Assembly: GCF_000582685.1 (NCBI RefSeq)
Contig: NZ_KK073768.1
Location: 4,880,738-4,944,737, forward strand
Length of the DNA stretch: 64,000 bases
Origin: [Scytonema hofmanni] UTEX 2349
GTDB taxonomy: Bacteria > Cyanobacteriota > Cyanobacteriia > Cyanobacteriales > Nostocaceae
Reading direction: 5' to 3'
This document shows positions 43,542-52,876 of the stretch, piece after piece. A model generated the notes under the pieces. That model was not told the origin of the DNA. It made no database searches and saw nothing but the letters and a program-made list of their open reading frames with translations. Each line of letters begins with the position of its first letter. The stretch's first letter is position 1. A program made the position numbers and the translations under genes.

Positions 43542-44909
43542 ATGAACGGACTGTTTGAAACGCTGATAGAGGATACACCGGATGACTGGGACGATAATTA
43601 TCAGGTTCCGTCATTATTGTCCCAAAATAATATACCCGCTTCCCGCTTTGTCGAACCACTGAATTTAGATCCTTGGTTGCGGGTACAGGCGCTAAATGTT
43701 ACTAGGCACGCGGCAGCGTTGCGTTCCTTTCGACACGATGAGTTTGGCACAGATGCTGCCAGTCCCAGCGATGCTCACATTGATGCGGTGAATCAACTTT
43801 TAATGCAGTTGCGATCGCATTTGCGTTCTGTATCAAAGACAGTGGGAAGAAGCGCCCAAGCATCGATTCAGCAGCCGGATAGCGCTTTATTGCAGCAATT
43901 GATGAGCCATAAAGATCAGGCACACAACTTAGTCCGCATGATTGAGCAAATCTGGGATTTCTACTTAGAGTTATTCGGACAAAGACAATCCCAATTTGGT
44001 AATTGGCTATTAGCTTGCGATCGCATCGCTCTCGATTGTTATCAGTACATTTACATGGGGCTGGGACGGTCTAGGTCAATTCCAGCACCCGCGCCCTTTT
44101 CTTATATGAAAACTGGCTTTTCTCCGGCAACATTTCGGCGCGGTATTCCCCTAACTAAACTGAGTCAACAAATTAATCCATTTCCGTTGATTCAACTACC
44201 TTATCATCGCTTGGTCAACCCGTGGACATTGGGAGCGATTTTGCATGAAGTTTCCCACAATCTGCAAACCGATTTACAACTGCGACAGACAATTCCCCAA
44301 GCGATCGCCAAACGTCTTTTAAAAGCGGGAATGAGCAAATTTGTTGCCGCTACTTGGACTCGTTGGCATAGCGAAACCTTTGCTGACATGTCTGGTTTGT
44401 TACTGGGGGGACCTTATGTTGTTGCTTCCTTAATGGATATTGCTGGGCGATCGCCTCAAGCTACCCTTAATTTTCACCCAGGTGCCCCCCATCCCACACC
44501 GTATCTGCGAGTATTTATTAGCACCGAATTACTACGCCGTATGGGTTTTTCCAAAGCTGCAAATAACTATAAAAGCATTTGGCAACAAATTTACCCCAAC
44601 CCCAGCGCAGGCAATATTCCTCAAGAAATTTTAGAAACCTTTAGTAAAGCCAATGCCTTGGTAGTAGACACCATTTGTTACACCCCTTACGAAGAACTAG
44701 GGGGCAGAACCTTAGCTGAGGTGACGGGATTCAAATTTCACCACCAGCAAATGATTTTAGAAGCGGGACAACGTTTAGCAACAGGGAACGATCCGGGAAT
44801 TATTCCAGAACGGTTTTTGATTGGTGCATCGCGTGCTGCACTTGATAAAAAGCTAGCAACACCTGGGGTGATTACGCAAAACTTTTACAAAGCCCTGGTA
44901 AGGAGATAA
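43542..44909 (+). CDS. Putative zinc metallopeptidase (HExxH...E) of the E/F-rich cluster
   Basis: 455 aa. The zinc motif HEVSH is at 235-239 in LGAILHEVSHNLQTDL, and a third ligand E278 lies in WHSETFADMSGLLLGG 39 residues later, the spacing of gluzincin-type peptidases. No signal peptide or TM segment is evident; Trp/Pro-rich regions flank the core. It is the third gene of the cluster, with a 6-base gap to the next gene. Processing of the two E/F-rich proteins is an attractive but unproven role. Confidence 0.75.
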   Translation: MNGLFETLIEDTPDDWDDNYQVPSLLSQNNIPASRFVEPLNLDPWLRVQALNVTRHAAALRSFRHDEFGTDAASPSDAHIDAVNQLLMQLRSHLRSVSKTVGRSAQASIQQPDSALLQQLMSHKDQAHNLVRMIEQIWDFYLELFGQRQSQFGNWLLACDRIALDCYQYIYMGLGRSRSIPAPAPFSYMKTGFSPATFRRGIPLTKLSQQINPFPLIQLPYHRLVNPWTLGAILHEVSHNLQTDLQLRQTIPQAIAKRLLKAGMSKFVAATWTRWHSETFADMSGLLLGGPYVVASLMDIAGRSPQATLNFHPGAPHPTPYLRVFISTELLRRMGFSKAANNYKSIWQQIYPNPSAGNIPQEILETFSKANALVVDTICYTPYEELGGRTLAEVTGFKFHHQQMILEAGQRLATGNDPGIIPERFLIGASRAALDKKLATPGVITQNFYKALVRR

Positions 44910-44915
44910 CAAATT

Positions 44916-46694
44916 ATGACCACATATCGGATTCGCGGTCAAGTCAAAAATACGGAAAATATTCCAGAGGCTGTACCTCTACGAGTTGAGGCTTGGGATA
45001 AAGATGAACACTTTGATGACCGGCTTGGCAGCAGCAAAACTGATTCAGAAGGTATTTTTGATATCGAATTTACAGAACAAGATTTCATTCAAGATACAGA
45101 AGAAAGAGATTGGATACCTGATGTTTTCTTCGTAGTTTATCGCGGCAAAGATTTAGTGGGTAGCACTGTTGAGGAATGCCTGGAAAGTATTATTTGGAAA
45201 TATTTCCTTGTTGTAGTTCAGCAATCTCAAGTTCAACGTGTTTTACCGAAATTACCTTTGAAGTTGAATGGCAATAATACTGGATCAATTCAAATTTTGG
45301 CAGCAGGGATAGTTCCCGAAACGACGACACCAACTAAACCTTTAAATGGGTTTCAAATATATAACGATAATGTAGTTGATATTTTGCCCACAATCGAGAA
45401 TGTTAACCCTCTACCTACAACTCGAAATTCGGCTTTAGTTACTGTTGATAATAGTGGTGGTTCTTTACAGCAAATAGTCGATAATGCCCTCGGTCAAGTA
45501 TTGTGCCGAAGCTCTAATAATGACCCCAAAGCCTTCCTAGATTCCCTGACTAAAACCTTTACTCCCCAAGAAAGTAACGGACGCATTACTTATAATTGGA
45601 CGCCTTGCAGCTACAACACAGTCCAAACGGAATTAGGGGGGACAGTGAGTGGAGCGCAAGCTAGCCTTTATCATCGTGCCAAAACCTTATTAGATGATGC
45701 CTTGCGGCAGTTAGATAAACTTTATGCTCTCAACCCCGCAGCCGATCCGCAGAATATGGAAGCCGTGCGATCGGTTGTTCGGACACAAATAGTCGAGTTA
45801 ATTAATGAATTGGGAACCCAAGGGGGACCACGTACCCAGCGGGTTGATAGTTTATTTCAACTATTGCTAGGAGATGTAGAAGAAAATGATAGCTTTGAGA
45901 AAATTGGCGGACAGTTAAAGGATTTAGCTGATATTTTTGGTTTAGTGCGATCGCGTGTCAACAATGTTGATGAAGAACAAAATTTCAGTAACTACCTAAT
46001 TATCAAAGATTCGCTACTTTCGCTCAGAGACAGTTGGAATGCTTTTAATGCTGATACTGGTGGTGGTGCTTACATTGGTACGCAGCTAGTATTGTTATCT
46101 CAAGCTTTGTCAGTTGTTGCCGAATCAGTTCAGGAAACTTATCGGATTATGGATAGTGTTTTCCTCGGTCCTGCCGAAAGACAAGCTGTTTGGATTGATT
46201 TTGCCAAAGCTAGACAAAATCCCCCAAATCGTGATAAAAAGTTGGCATTTCCTTTACCAGATGGCACTCAATATACTATCGAAGAAACCAAACAATTAAA
46301 GCCGGCGATGACAATCGAAAAACTGTTGTCATGGACATTAAATTGGTCAACCAAAGAAGCCCCGACAATTGCGATCGCTGGTGGCAAATTGGGAATTGCT
46401 AAATCAATCGTCGAAACGTCAAACCGATTAATGATTTTGGTGCAAGCGGCTTCTTACGTGCGCGTTCCCAACACAGCATTTCAAAGAGCAGGTGTAGTTC
46501 GTGCGTTGAGAGATTTATCATTTCAGTTGTTTGAAGTCAAACGTTTGGCAGCAGAACTAATTCCACCTTTAACCGGTGAAAAAATGCCAGATGCAGATGA
46601 TGTGAAAGATTTATTACAAGATATCCGAGATTTGTTGCGACAAAATCCAGAGATCGTGAAAGCTCTTGGACGCAACCTCAACCGCAGTCAATAG
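44916..46694 (+). CDS. Large cluster protein with transthyretin-like N-terminal domain
   Basis: 592 aa. Residues 1-~95 show a prealbumin-like beta-sandwich pattern (VPLRVEAWDKDEHFDDRLGS, SEGIFDIEFTEQDF, PDVFFVVYRGKDLV), as in domains used for export, adhesion or peptidase regulation. The remaining ~490 residues are mostly helical (for example LYHRAKTLLDDALRQLDKLY) with no recognised motif or membrane segment. It is translated right after the metallopeptidase gene, so the two products probably act together. Confidence 0.7.
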   Translation: MTTYRIRGQVKNTENIPEAVPLRVEAWDKDEHFDDRLGSSKTDSEGIFDIEFTEQDFIQDTEERDWIPDVFFVVYRGKDLVGSTVEECLESIIWKYFLVVVQQSQVQRVLPKLPLKLNGNNTGSIQILAAGIVPETTTPTKPLNGFQIYNDNVVDILPTIENVNPLPTTRNSALVTVDNSGGSLQQIVDNALGQVLCRSSNNDPKAFLDSLTKTFTPQESNGRITYNWTPCSYNTVQTELGGTVSGAQASLYHRAKTLLDDALRQLDKLYALNPAADPQNMEAVRSVVRTQIVELINELGTQGGPRTQRVDSLFQLLLGDVEENDSFEKIGGQLKDLADIFGLVRSRVNNVDEEQNFSNYLIIKDSLLSLRDSWNAFNADTGGGAYIGTQLVLLSQALSVVAESVQETYRIMDSVFLGPAERQAVWIDFAKARQNPPNRDKKLAFPLPDGTQYTIEETKQLKPAMTIEKLLSWTLNWSTKEAPTIAIAGGKLGIAKSIVETSNRLMILVQAASYVRVPNTAFQRAGVVRALRDLSFQLFEVKRLAAELIPPLTGEKMPDADDVKDLLQDIRDLLRQNPEIVKALGRNLNRSQ

Positions 46695-46780
46695 TTAACA
46701 GTTAATAGTCAACAGTCAATATTTTGACTGACAAATGACAAATGACTAATGACTAATAACTAACAGCCAGGAGACAAATT

Positions 46781-47908
46781 ATGTCAACGACAGGAGAAAA
46801 TCAAGATTTATACGATCGCTTTGCGGCTTTAAAAGAAACCCTTGCAGATAGGTTAGCACCGCAACTCATCCAAAATCCGCAACTGGCTGATGCTTTGACT
46901 CAGCAAATTGAGGATCTACTATCACAGGTACTGACAAATCAAGGGCAAATGGTAGCACCTCCAGATGGGGGACTAGCTGAGTTAGTAGGGATTGGTTCTC
47001 AAGCAGCCAGCAAAGTTAATTCAACGCGCTTACCGCAGGGTGTAGAAGATTATGACGAACAAGTAGCGAGCGATCGCATTCTCGCAGTTGCCGATTTATA
47101 CTATCTCTACCAACACGAAAAAGTCGGCGTTTTTCGTGCTGTCAAAAAACTGCAAGAACTATTCAACGCCGGTGCTGTCAGATTATCCAACGGTGACGGT
47201 GCTTATGGTTTGTATCGCTTTGACCGTCGTAGTGTGTTGCGCTACACCCAAAAAGAGCGGATGCAAACTTACCGCCGAGTATTTGGTTACACCACTGTCC
47301 CACCGATGTCTAGCGCTAAACCGAATCTGCAATTTCACACTTTATTTACACAGTTTATTAACAACGTTGCGGAGTTTTGGCGCGATAAACGCATCTCAGA
47401 TGTAATTCGCGATCGCGCTTACGACCCCAGTTTTGGCAGCATTGCCACCGTGCGACGAGCGGGTTTAGATTTGCGAAATAACCTGAAATGGTCTTCCTAC
47501 GGACATGTCACCGTCCTCCGAATAGAAGTTCTGCAACTGCTAGAAGAAGCCTTCAAAATTCTCGGTGCGGATGATGTCAAAAAACTGTTTGGTGCAGACA
47601 ACGCTTGGGATGTAGTCGAAGAAATTATGCTGCGCTACTTCAAACAAGATGTTAACGCATCACAGCGGCACCGCATGGCTGTTGCCGGACGCAGTATTAT
47701 CCGCTGGTTAGCTCAGAAATACATCCTCAATAATTCACGAGCCGAATTTGAAGCCTTAGTCCGAGAAATTGCTGATGTTACCGAAGAATGGCTCACGAGT
47801 GCCGAAACCTTGGGTATTGCTTTTCGCGGTCATACCAAACGAGTAGTTACTTTTGAACCTCGTCAAAATGGTCACAGACCTTTGAGAAGTGCAGGAGAAG
47901 GATATTAA
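46781..47908 (+). CDS. Cluster protein of unknown function
   Basis: 375 aa. ATG behind CAGGAGACAAATT. A helical N-terminus (DLYDRFAALKETLADRLAPQ) is followed by a mixed region containing DRRSVLRYTQKERMQTYRRVFGY and an Arg-rich C-terminal part (SQRHRMAVAGRSIIRWLAQKY). There is no signal peptide, TM segment or known motif. Its only clue is its place between the transthyretin-like and phospholipase-like genes. Confidence 0.65.
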   Translation: MSTTGENQDLYDRFAALKETLADRLAPQLIQNPQLADALTQQIEDLLSQVLTNQGQMVAPPDGGLAELVGIGSQAASKVNSTRLPQGVEDYDEQVASDRILAVADLYYLYQHEKVGVFRAVKKLQELFNAGAVRLSNGDGAYGLYRFDRRSVLRYTQKERMQTYRRVFGYTTVPPMSSAKPNLQFHTLFTQFINNVAEFWRDKRISDVIRDRAYDPSFGSIATVRRAGLDLRNNLKWSSYGHVTVLRIEVLQLLEEAFKILGADDVKKLFGADNAWDVVEEIMLRYFKQDVNASQRHRMAVAGRSIIRWLAQKYILNNSRAEFEALVREIADVTEEWLTSAETLGIAFRGHTKRVVTFEPRQNGHRPLRSAGEGY

Positions 47909-47915
47909 TCATAGT

Positions 47916-48002
47916 ACTTACGCAAAAACTCTCTCAAACTTTTATTACTCTGTGTCCTCTGCGTCTCTGTGGTTCGTTTTTCAAGTACTCGTGCGTAAGT
48001 CT
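47916..48002. repeat. Inverted-repeat element, CTTACGCA family
   Basis: Ends ACTTACGCAAAAAC and TCGTGCGTAAGTC flank ~60 bases. It is related to the 91-bp element at 52117-52207. It separates two genes of the E/F-rich cluster. Confidence 0.55.
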
Positions 48003-48064
48003 TAAATCAAAAAGAAAAAGGCAACTTAGCATGACACAGAACTCAGTACTCAGGATTTAGTATT

Positions 48065-49324
48065 ATGAGTAACACATTTACAGAGCAGCTATTGGACGGC
48101 TACTCAGAATTAGAGCTACGTGGACAAGCAGGACGTAACCCGGCAAATAGGTTTGCCACTTACCTCAAACGTCAAGGCTTCTTGCCTACACTGCATTTTG
48201 CTCAACGGTTCCTCAAACGTGTTTTGTCTGCTGGTGTACGCTTTGACCCACGCACCTTTAAAAGTGAGTTTTACGCGGCAAAACACTATCGCCAAACGCG
48301 GTCAGGTTACAATACCCGCATTGCTGTTGTCCGGGGTGTGCCGATTCTCTATCGTCCTGGTGGTGAAGACGGCAATCGAATTGTGTTAATTACAACTTTA
48401 GAACAAGGCGATAAATTGCCCCCTGTTGAGCCGATTTCATCCCCAAGACAGCGCGAAATGGAAACGAATCTAGAGGCAGAATTAGAGCAGCTTCTAGAAA
48501 AAATTGATGCAGCTATTGAAAGTGACGATTCCGAGCAAGTATCCTATGACCGATATATAGAAAACGAATACTTGCAGCGAAAATTGCAAAATAAATCTGA
48601 AGAAGAAGCAGAAGCTTTTGTTGTCGAGAACCGACTATTGAAAATTCCCCCAGGACACGAAACTTTAAATCGTCATGCAAGTCATGGTTTGCCCATTTCT
48701 AAGACTGAGTTAGCGGCAATGAATCGGGGTGTCCGCAGAGTTGATACCGAGAAGCTATCAAACCATTTTAAACCCACCCAGCAACGTCGCCACGCATTAC
48801 GCCGCTACAAATGTCAAAAACTAGAAGAAGCATTAGCCGAAACTAGACAGCAATTGATGGTTTTGCATGGTAAAGTGCTGAGTGCAACCAAGCGAGAAGA
48901 AGCATTTGAATGGATTGGGGAAGCGCTCCACCTAATTCAAGACTCATATTCTCCAGCGCATACAGAACGCGAAAATAGTGGTGCAGGTACAATTCTTTTT
49001 ATTCGCTACTACGGCATTAAGGGACTTCCCTATCCGCAAGAACACCGAGTTTTACCGATGCGACAGCCTGGTAGGGTGATTCCTCTGCCGATTGACATCC
49101 GAGATTATGTTAATGTCAGCAACCCACCAGAAAAAGCTGCGATCGCTGCCAGTCGTGATTTTATCAAGATGATGTTACTGCATTTGAAAGGGCGATCGCC
49201 TAGTTACACTGCCGCTCAATGGAATACTAAACGTCGCAGTGACTTAATTAAATTCATGAACAAGTATTTAATATTAAGTCCGCGTCACACCCCAACGAAA
49301 ACCTTGTACCCAAGCTGTCCTTGA
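48065..49324 (+). CDS. Zinc-dependent phospholipase C-like protein of the E/F-rich cluster
   Basis: 419 aa. The C-terminal half contains EWIGEALHLIQDSYSPAHTE, matching the HxxxD...PxH zinc motif of the phospholipase C/P1-nuclease class (H289, D293, H299). The N-terminal ~200 residues (LDGYSELELRGQAGRNPANRF, VVRGVPILYRPGG) are unrecognised and followed by a Glu-rich helix. No signal peptide is seen. The catalytic set is only partly visible, so the activity is tentative. It is the last intact gene of the cluster; a broken lectin-like gene follows. Confidence 0.65.
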   Translation: MSNTFTEQLLDGYSELELRGQAGRNPANRFATYLKRQGFLPTLHFAQRFLKRVLSAGVRFDPRTFKSEFYAAKHYRQTRSGYNTRIAVVRGVPILYRPGGEDGNRIVLITTLEQGDKLPPVEPISSPRQREMETNLEAELEQLLEKIDAAIESDDSEQVSYDRYIENEYLQRKLQNKSEEEAEAFVVENRLLKIPPGHETLNRHASHGLPISKTELAAMNRGVRRVDTEKLSNHFKPTQQRRHALRRYKCQKLEEALAETRQQLMVLHGKVLSATKREEAFEWIGEALHLIQDSYSPAHTERENSGAGTILFIRYYGIKGLPYPQEHRVLPMRQPGRVIPLPIDIRDYVNVSNPPEKAAIAASRDFIKMMLLHLKGRSPSYTAAQWNTKRRSDLIKFMNKYLILSPRHTPTKTLYPSCP

Positions 49325-49439
49325 CATAGCAATAAAACTCAAAAAAATCCTGTTGTTTACACTTAAATTCAATTTAAAACAACCATAAATTCCAGTAGAT
49401 GCACGGATTAATATTCGTTCGGAGAAATTCCCATATGGT

Positions 49440-49670
49440 TTATTCCCCGGAGGATCGCTTCTTGGGGAGCGAACCGACTGGATGTGTTTGAGGTTGTGAC
49501 TAATAATGCTTTGTATGCCAAAATCTGGGATAATTTTACCTGGAGTGCTTGGGAGAATTTAGGAAGCTCGTGCATTTGTTGCTCCTACTGCTGTTTCTAC
49601 GGGAATCAACCGTATTCACACGTTTGTTGTGAGTGACGATAATGCCCTGCACCATAAATCTTTCAGTTAA
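49440..49670 (+). pseudogene. Remnant of a PLL/DUF346-type lectin-repeat protein, frameshifted
   Basis: Frame 1 (from ~49450) reads ASWGANRLDVFEVVTNNALY, AKIWDNFTWSAWENLGS, the typical bladed lectin repeat (SWG.RLDVF...NALY.K.W...WS.WE.LG). Near 49565 the frame shifts, and the next frame continues with RAFVAPTAVSTGINRIHTFV, VSDDNALHHKSFS and a stop at 49668-49670, the next repeat. There is no start codon in range. It is a truncated carbohydrate-binding gene, probably once part of the upstream cluster. Confidence 0.7.
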
Positions 49671-49860
49671 TCCAGATCATCTAAGGGTGTGTTTGTTGTA
49701 CGAAGAGTGCTGTAAATAAGCGCTCTTCACGCTGACTACGAATAGAGACGCGAGGTTCATCGCGTCTTTATTTTTAATCAATGGGGTGTGGCGTTAGTAC
49801 CTAAAAGCTGCTACTGTATATTCTCGATCTTATTGTTGCATCAATAGTGTAAAAATCCCA

Positions 49861-50334
49861 ATGACGATCGCGATCGCACTTAATACCGACTGCATTAACA
49901 ATCTGGATCTATCACCCGCATCAACAGTGATTTCACAACTGCTGGAAGATGGGGCGATCGCATCCCACGAACAGCAGCTGCACTTTGAGATCAACTATTC
50001 TCAAGAAAAAAGCGATCCACGGGAACTTTCCGAAATTCCAGAGGTACGGTTGTGGTTTCTCCGTCTGGATGCTCGCTATCCTTGGTTGCCATTCTTACTA
50101 GATTGGAAAGCTGGGGAACTTGTTCGTTATGTCGCTATGCTCGTACCCCACCAATTCAGTCAAAAAGAAGGTATTCAGTATAATCCTGAAGCTTTAGAAA
50201 TCTTTTTGATGCAAAGAATCTTTATTTTAAGCGATTGGCTCAAACAGCAGGGTATACCCAATCAATTCCGTCTCAAATCAATGGCTCAATTGCTGGGTTA
50301 TGACTTAGATGATACTTTGTTTGGGATGTTTTGA
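49861..50334 (+). CDS. CRR6-family (DUF1817) NDH-1 maturation factor
   Basis: 157 aa. The conserved core SDPRELSEIPEVRLWFLRLD, PWLPFLLDWKAGELVRYVAM, LVPHQF...NPEALEIFLM fits the CRR6/Slr1097 family, soluble factors for NdhI maturation and assembly of the photosynthetic NDH-1 complex. Length is typical. ATG starts at 49861. Confidence 0.85.
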   Translation: MTIAIALNTDCINNLDLSPASTVISQLLEDGAIASHEQQLHFEINYSQEKSDPRELSEIPEVRLWFLRLDARYPWLPFLLDWKAGELVRYVAMLVPHQFSQKEGIQYNPEALEIFLMQRIFILSDWLKQQGIPNQFRLKSMAQLLGYDLDDTLFGMF

Positions 50335-50445
50335 AGTTGATGGTTGATAATGGATAGTTGATAGTTGTTGGTTGATAGTTGATGGTTGTAACGAGTACTT
50401 TTTGACAACGAAGAACCAACAACGCTCCAACCAACAACCAAAAAC

Positions 50446-51210
50446 TCAGTTTATACGATATATGTAACTTAATGCGGTATTGAAAGCGTATTCAACTGCT
50501 TTTGATTTACTTGGTAAAGCTTCCTGCCAGATTCGATAGTCGTTATAGTCAATAATTCTATTTACTATTTCATCAATCCTGATTTGATTCAGTATTTTGT
50601 ATTGTTTAGCTTCAAAATCTTTTGCTGTACCACCGATTTCTACAACTTCTTGTGCAGCTTTGATAAAGTTATCCAAAACTGTTTGCATGTATTTTTTACC
50701 GGCATTTTCTGCAAACAGTTTTGATGCTTTTAAAGCGTTAAATTCTGCTAAAAGCAAATCAGCGATTTCTCTTCCTCTGGAAGTATTCCAATTTAAAGGA
50801 AGTTCTACATCCAAATATTCACATTGATTATATTGATAGTTGAGATAATCATGAATATTTTCGGCTAATCGAATCAGTTTTTTACCAGCTAATAATTCTT
50901 GGAGAAGATTTGTGCTTGTGTTGATGGACAAGTCATGGAATACTTTTTCTTCCATAAGCGAACATTCATACACAACATAAGTCCAAATTCCTGGATTAGC
51001 TTCATTCTTCGTTCCCGCTTGATAAAAAGTTATTGTTGCGTCTTCTTTGCACTTGAAATATGCACTTTTAGTATTTTCTAATGTCGAAAAATGCATTTTT
51101 GGTGAGGAACATATAATACGAAGGAAAACCCCAATGATATGATGAGTCTGAGTATCTACTTGGATATACCGTTTTCCACTGCTAATAAAGCCATGTAACC
51201 AAATCGCCAT
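50446..51210 (-). CDS. Hypothetical protein
   Basis: 254 aa, intact frame with normal composition. The N-terminal half is beta-rich (MAIWLHGFISSGKRYIQVDT, DATITFYQAGTKNEANPGIW) and the C-terminal half helical with many charged residues. There is no signal peptide, TM segment or motif I recognise. It is alone on its strand beside a long gene-poor region. Confidence 0.65.
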   Translation of the reverse strand: MAIWLHGFISSGKRYIQVDTQTHHIIGVFLRIICSSPKMHFSTLENTKSAYFKCKEDATITFYQAGTKNEANPGIWTYVVYECSLMEEKVFHDLSINTSTNLLQELLAGKKLIRLAENIHDYLNYQYNQCEYLDVELPLNWNTSRGREIADLLLAEFNALKASKLFAENAGKKYMQTVLDNFIKAAQEVVEIGGTAKDFEAKQYKILNQIRIDEIVNRIIDYNDYRIWQEALPSKSKAVEYAFNTALSYIYRIN

Positions 51211-52876
51211 TTATTTTTCCTTGTGTATAGTTCATCACATTTTTGGTTGAACGCTAGGATTTATAACGAAAGTCAAGTTAAGGAACACAAAATATGGCGT
51301 GTTAGATCCACCCATAAGCTAATCAAACCAAGTAGTATGGGCAACCAGTGTTTGCCCAATAGCCGAGAATCCTTAATTTTGTGTATTAAGGTTGCTAATT
51401 TTTGTTTGAACTGAAATTTCTAGTTGTAATCGATTAGTCTTGTCAAAAAGCCTCATATTTACTACTGAATTAAAAAGTGTATCTTGCTGTTCATTTTTTT
51501 TATTGAAAATTTAATTGATGGTTAAGAGTTGGCTGTCAACTATGACACATTGAACATTACCAATTAGCCATTTTCCAATTTTGACAACTGGGTTAAATGC
51601 ATACTATTTATAATGCCAAAGATATTGTTCCCACAAATATATATAAACTAACAATTTGGCAAAAATCTAATTTTTTTAACTTATCTTTGCCAATGATATT
51701 TTTGTAAATTTTTGTAAATACCTCAGCAAAAATCTAGACAAAGTGTTAATCAAAAGATTTGACCACATCTGCTTAGGGAGATCCAAAAAATAAAATATCC
51801 AGCCGTGTATTGAAATAATTGGTTGGGTATCGCGGATCGCTTGTTATGCCGGGATGATATTTTATTAGTTGTAAGTGCCTTAGAATAGTTATTTTTTTGT
51901 TTTAAACTAAAATTTGCTGCAAAATAAACTCAACTATTACAGCTAAATTTTTGGCAATGTAATCAGATTTTGTGTGATGTTAGTTCAGAATTTTCAGCTT
52001 ACAGTAGGTTGATTAGGGGGTATGTTCTGACTCAATACAACGGAAGTGAAAAATTAAGATAGGAAAAATATTATAGCGCATCTAACTTTGTCTCAGTCTG
52101 TGCAAGAAACAAGAATAGGACTTACGCACTTGTTACGAAAAAACAAGACTTTGAGATTGCTTCCTTACGTCGCAATGACAGAAATTCGTAGTCCGTGCGT
52201 AAGTCCTGAAGAAAAAGTTCACTGTTTAAAAATTTACGCTAAGTAATAACTCTTATATGATTTAGTAAAATGGAAACTCAAAAAAAAAGAATATTTGGCG
52301 ATCGCTTAACGCTGCACACGGCTTAAATAACACTCTCATAGGATGTTGAAATATTCACCGTGGCAAATGTGGCTCACCTTGATATAGAAGCGTGCGATCG
52401 CCTAGAGTGGGCGCTTTGCGCCATCGCACTCAATAAAAAACAGCCTATTTAATCATCAGCCAAGACGTGCAAAGCACAAATACACAATTATTGCAGTACT
52501 AGCCACCGCTTCTAAAAACCTACGCATATCTAGGTATAAATCCGTAAATATGGGCAAGCTCAACTCCACGGTATAAGTTCGCTCAATCAGAAGCGCTTTT
52601 CAGCTTGGTTCCCTTATCCTGTGACTCAGGTTCCTTGACCACTAATCCCCAGTTAGAGATACTAAAACGAATTTCAGTACGAGACTTAAAATATTCAATT
52701 TTTGTGTGATTAGTTCGTGCCAAGTGTTTCTGTGGTTTTCACGCCCAGTAAGATGAATGCATCCCGCACTAATCAAGCGTAATTACATTATACAGGTACC
52801 TATGCACAATTTTCCGAAAATCTCGGAATTATTGCCTATATTTGCCCAGATATGCAGAAAATTTCTAGAGCAGCAG
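51211..52876. other. 1.67-kb gene-poor region
   Basis: Strongly AT-rich to ~52080. Small hairpins are present: GGGCAA-TTTGCCC (51339-51357) and CCTTAAT-ATTAAGG (51371-51391). The 91-bp inverted-repeat element is at 52117-52207. On the minus strand 52583-52723 is a 46-codon frame with a TTG start (containing SRTEIRFSISNWGLVVKEPE) and no clear ribosome site; it may be a small gene or a relic, with low confidence. No tRNA or known RNA was recognised. Confidence 0.55.
52117..52207. mobile_element. 91-bp MITE-like element with perfect 13-bp TIRs
   Basis: AGGACTTACGCAC at 52117-52129 recurs inverted at 52195-52207. It is non-coding. Related end sequences occur at 47916-48002. Confidence 0.7.
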
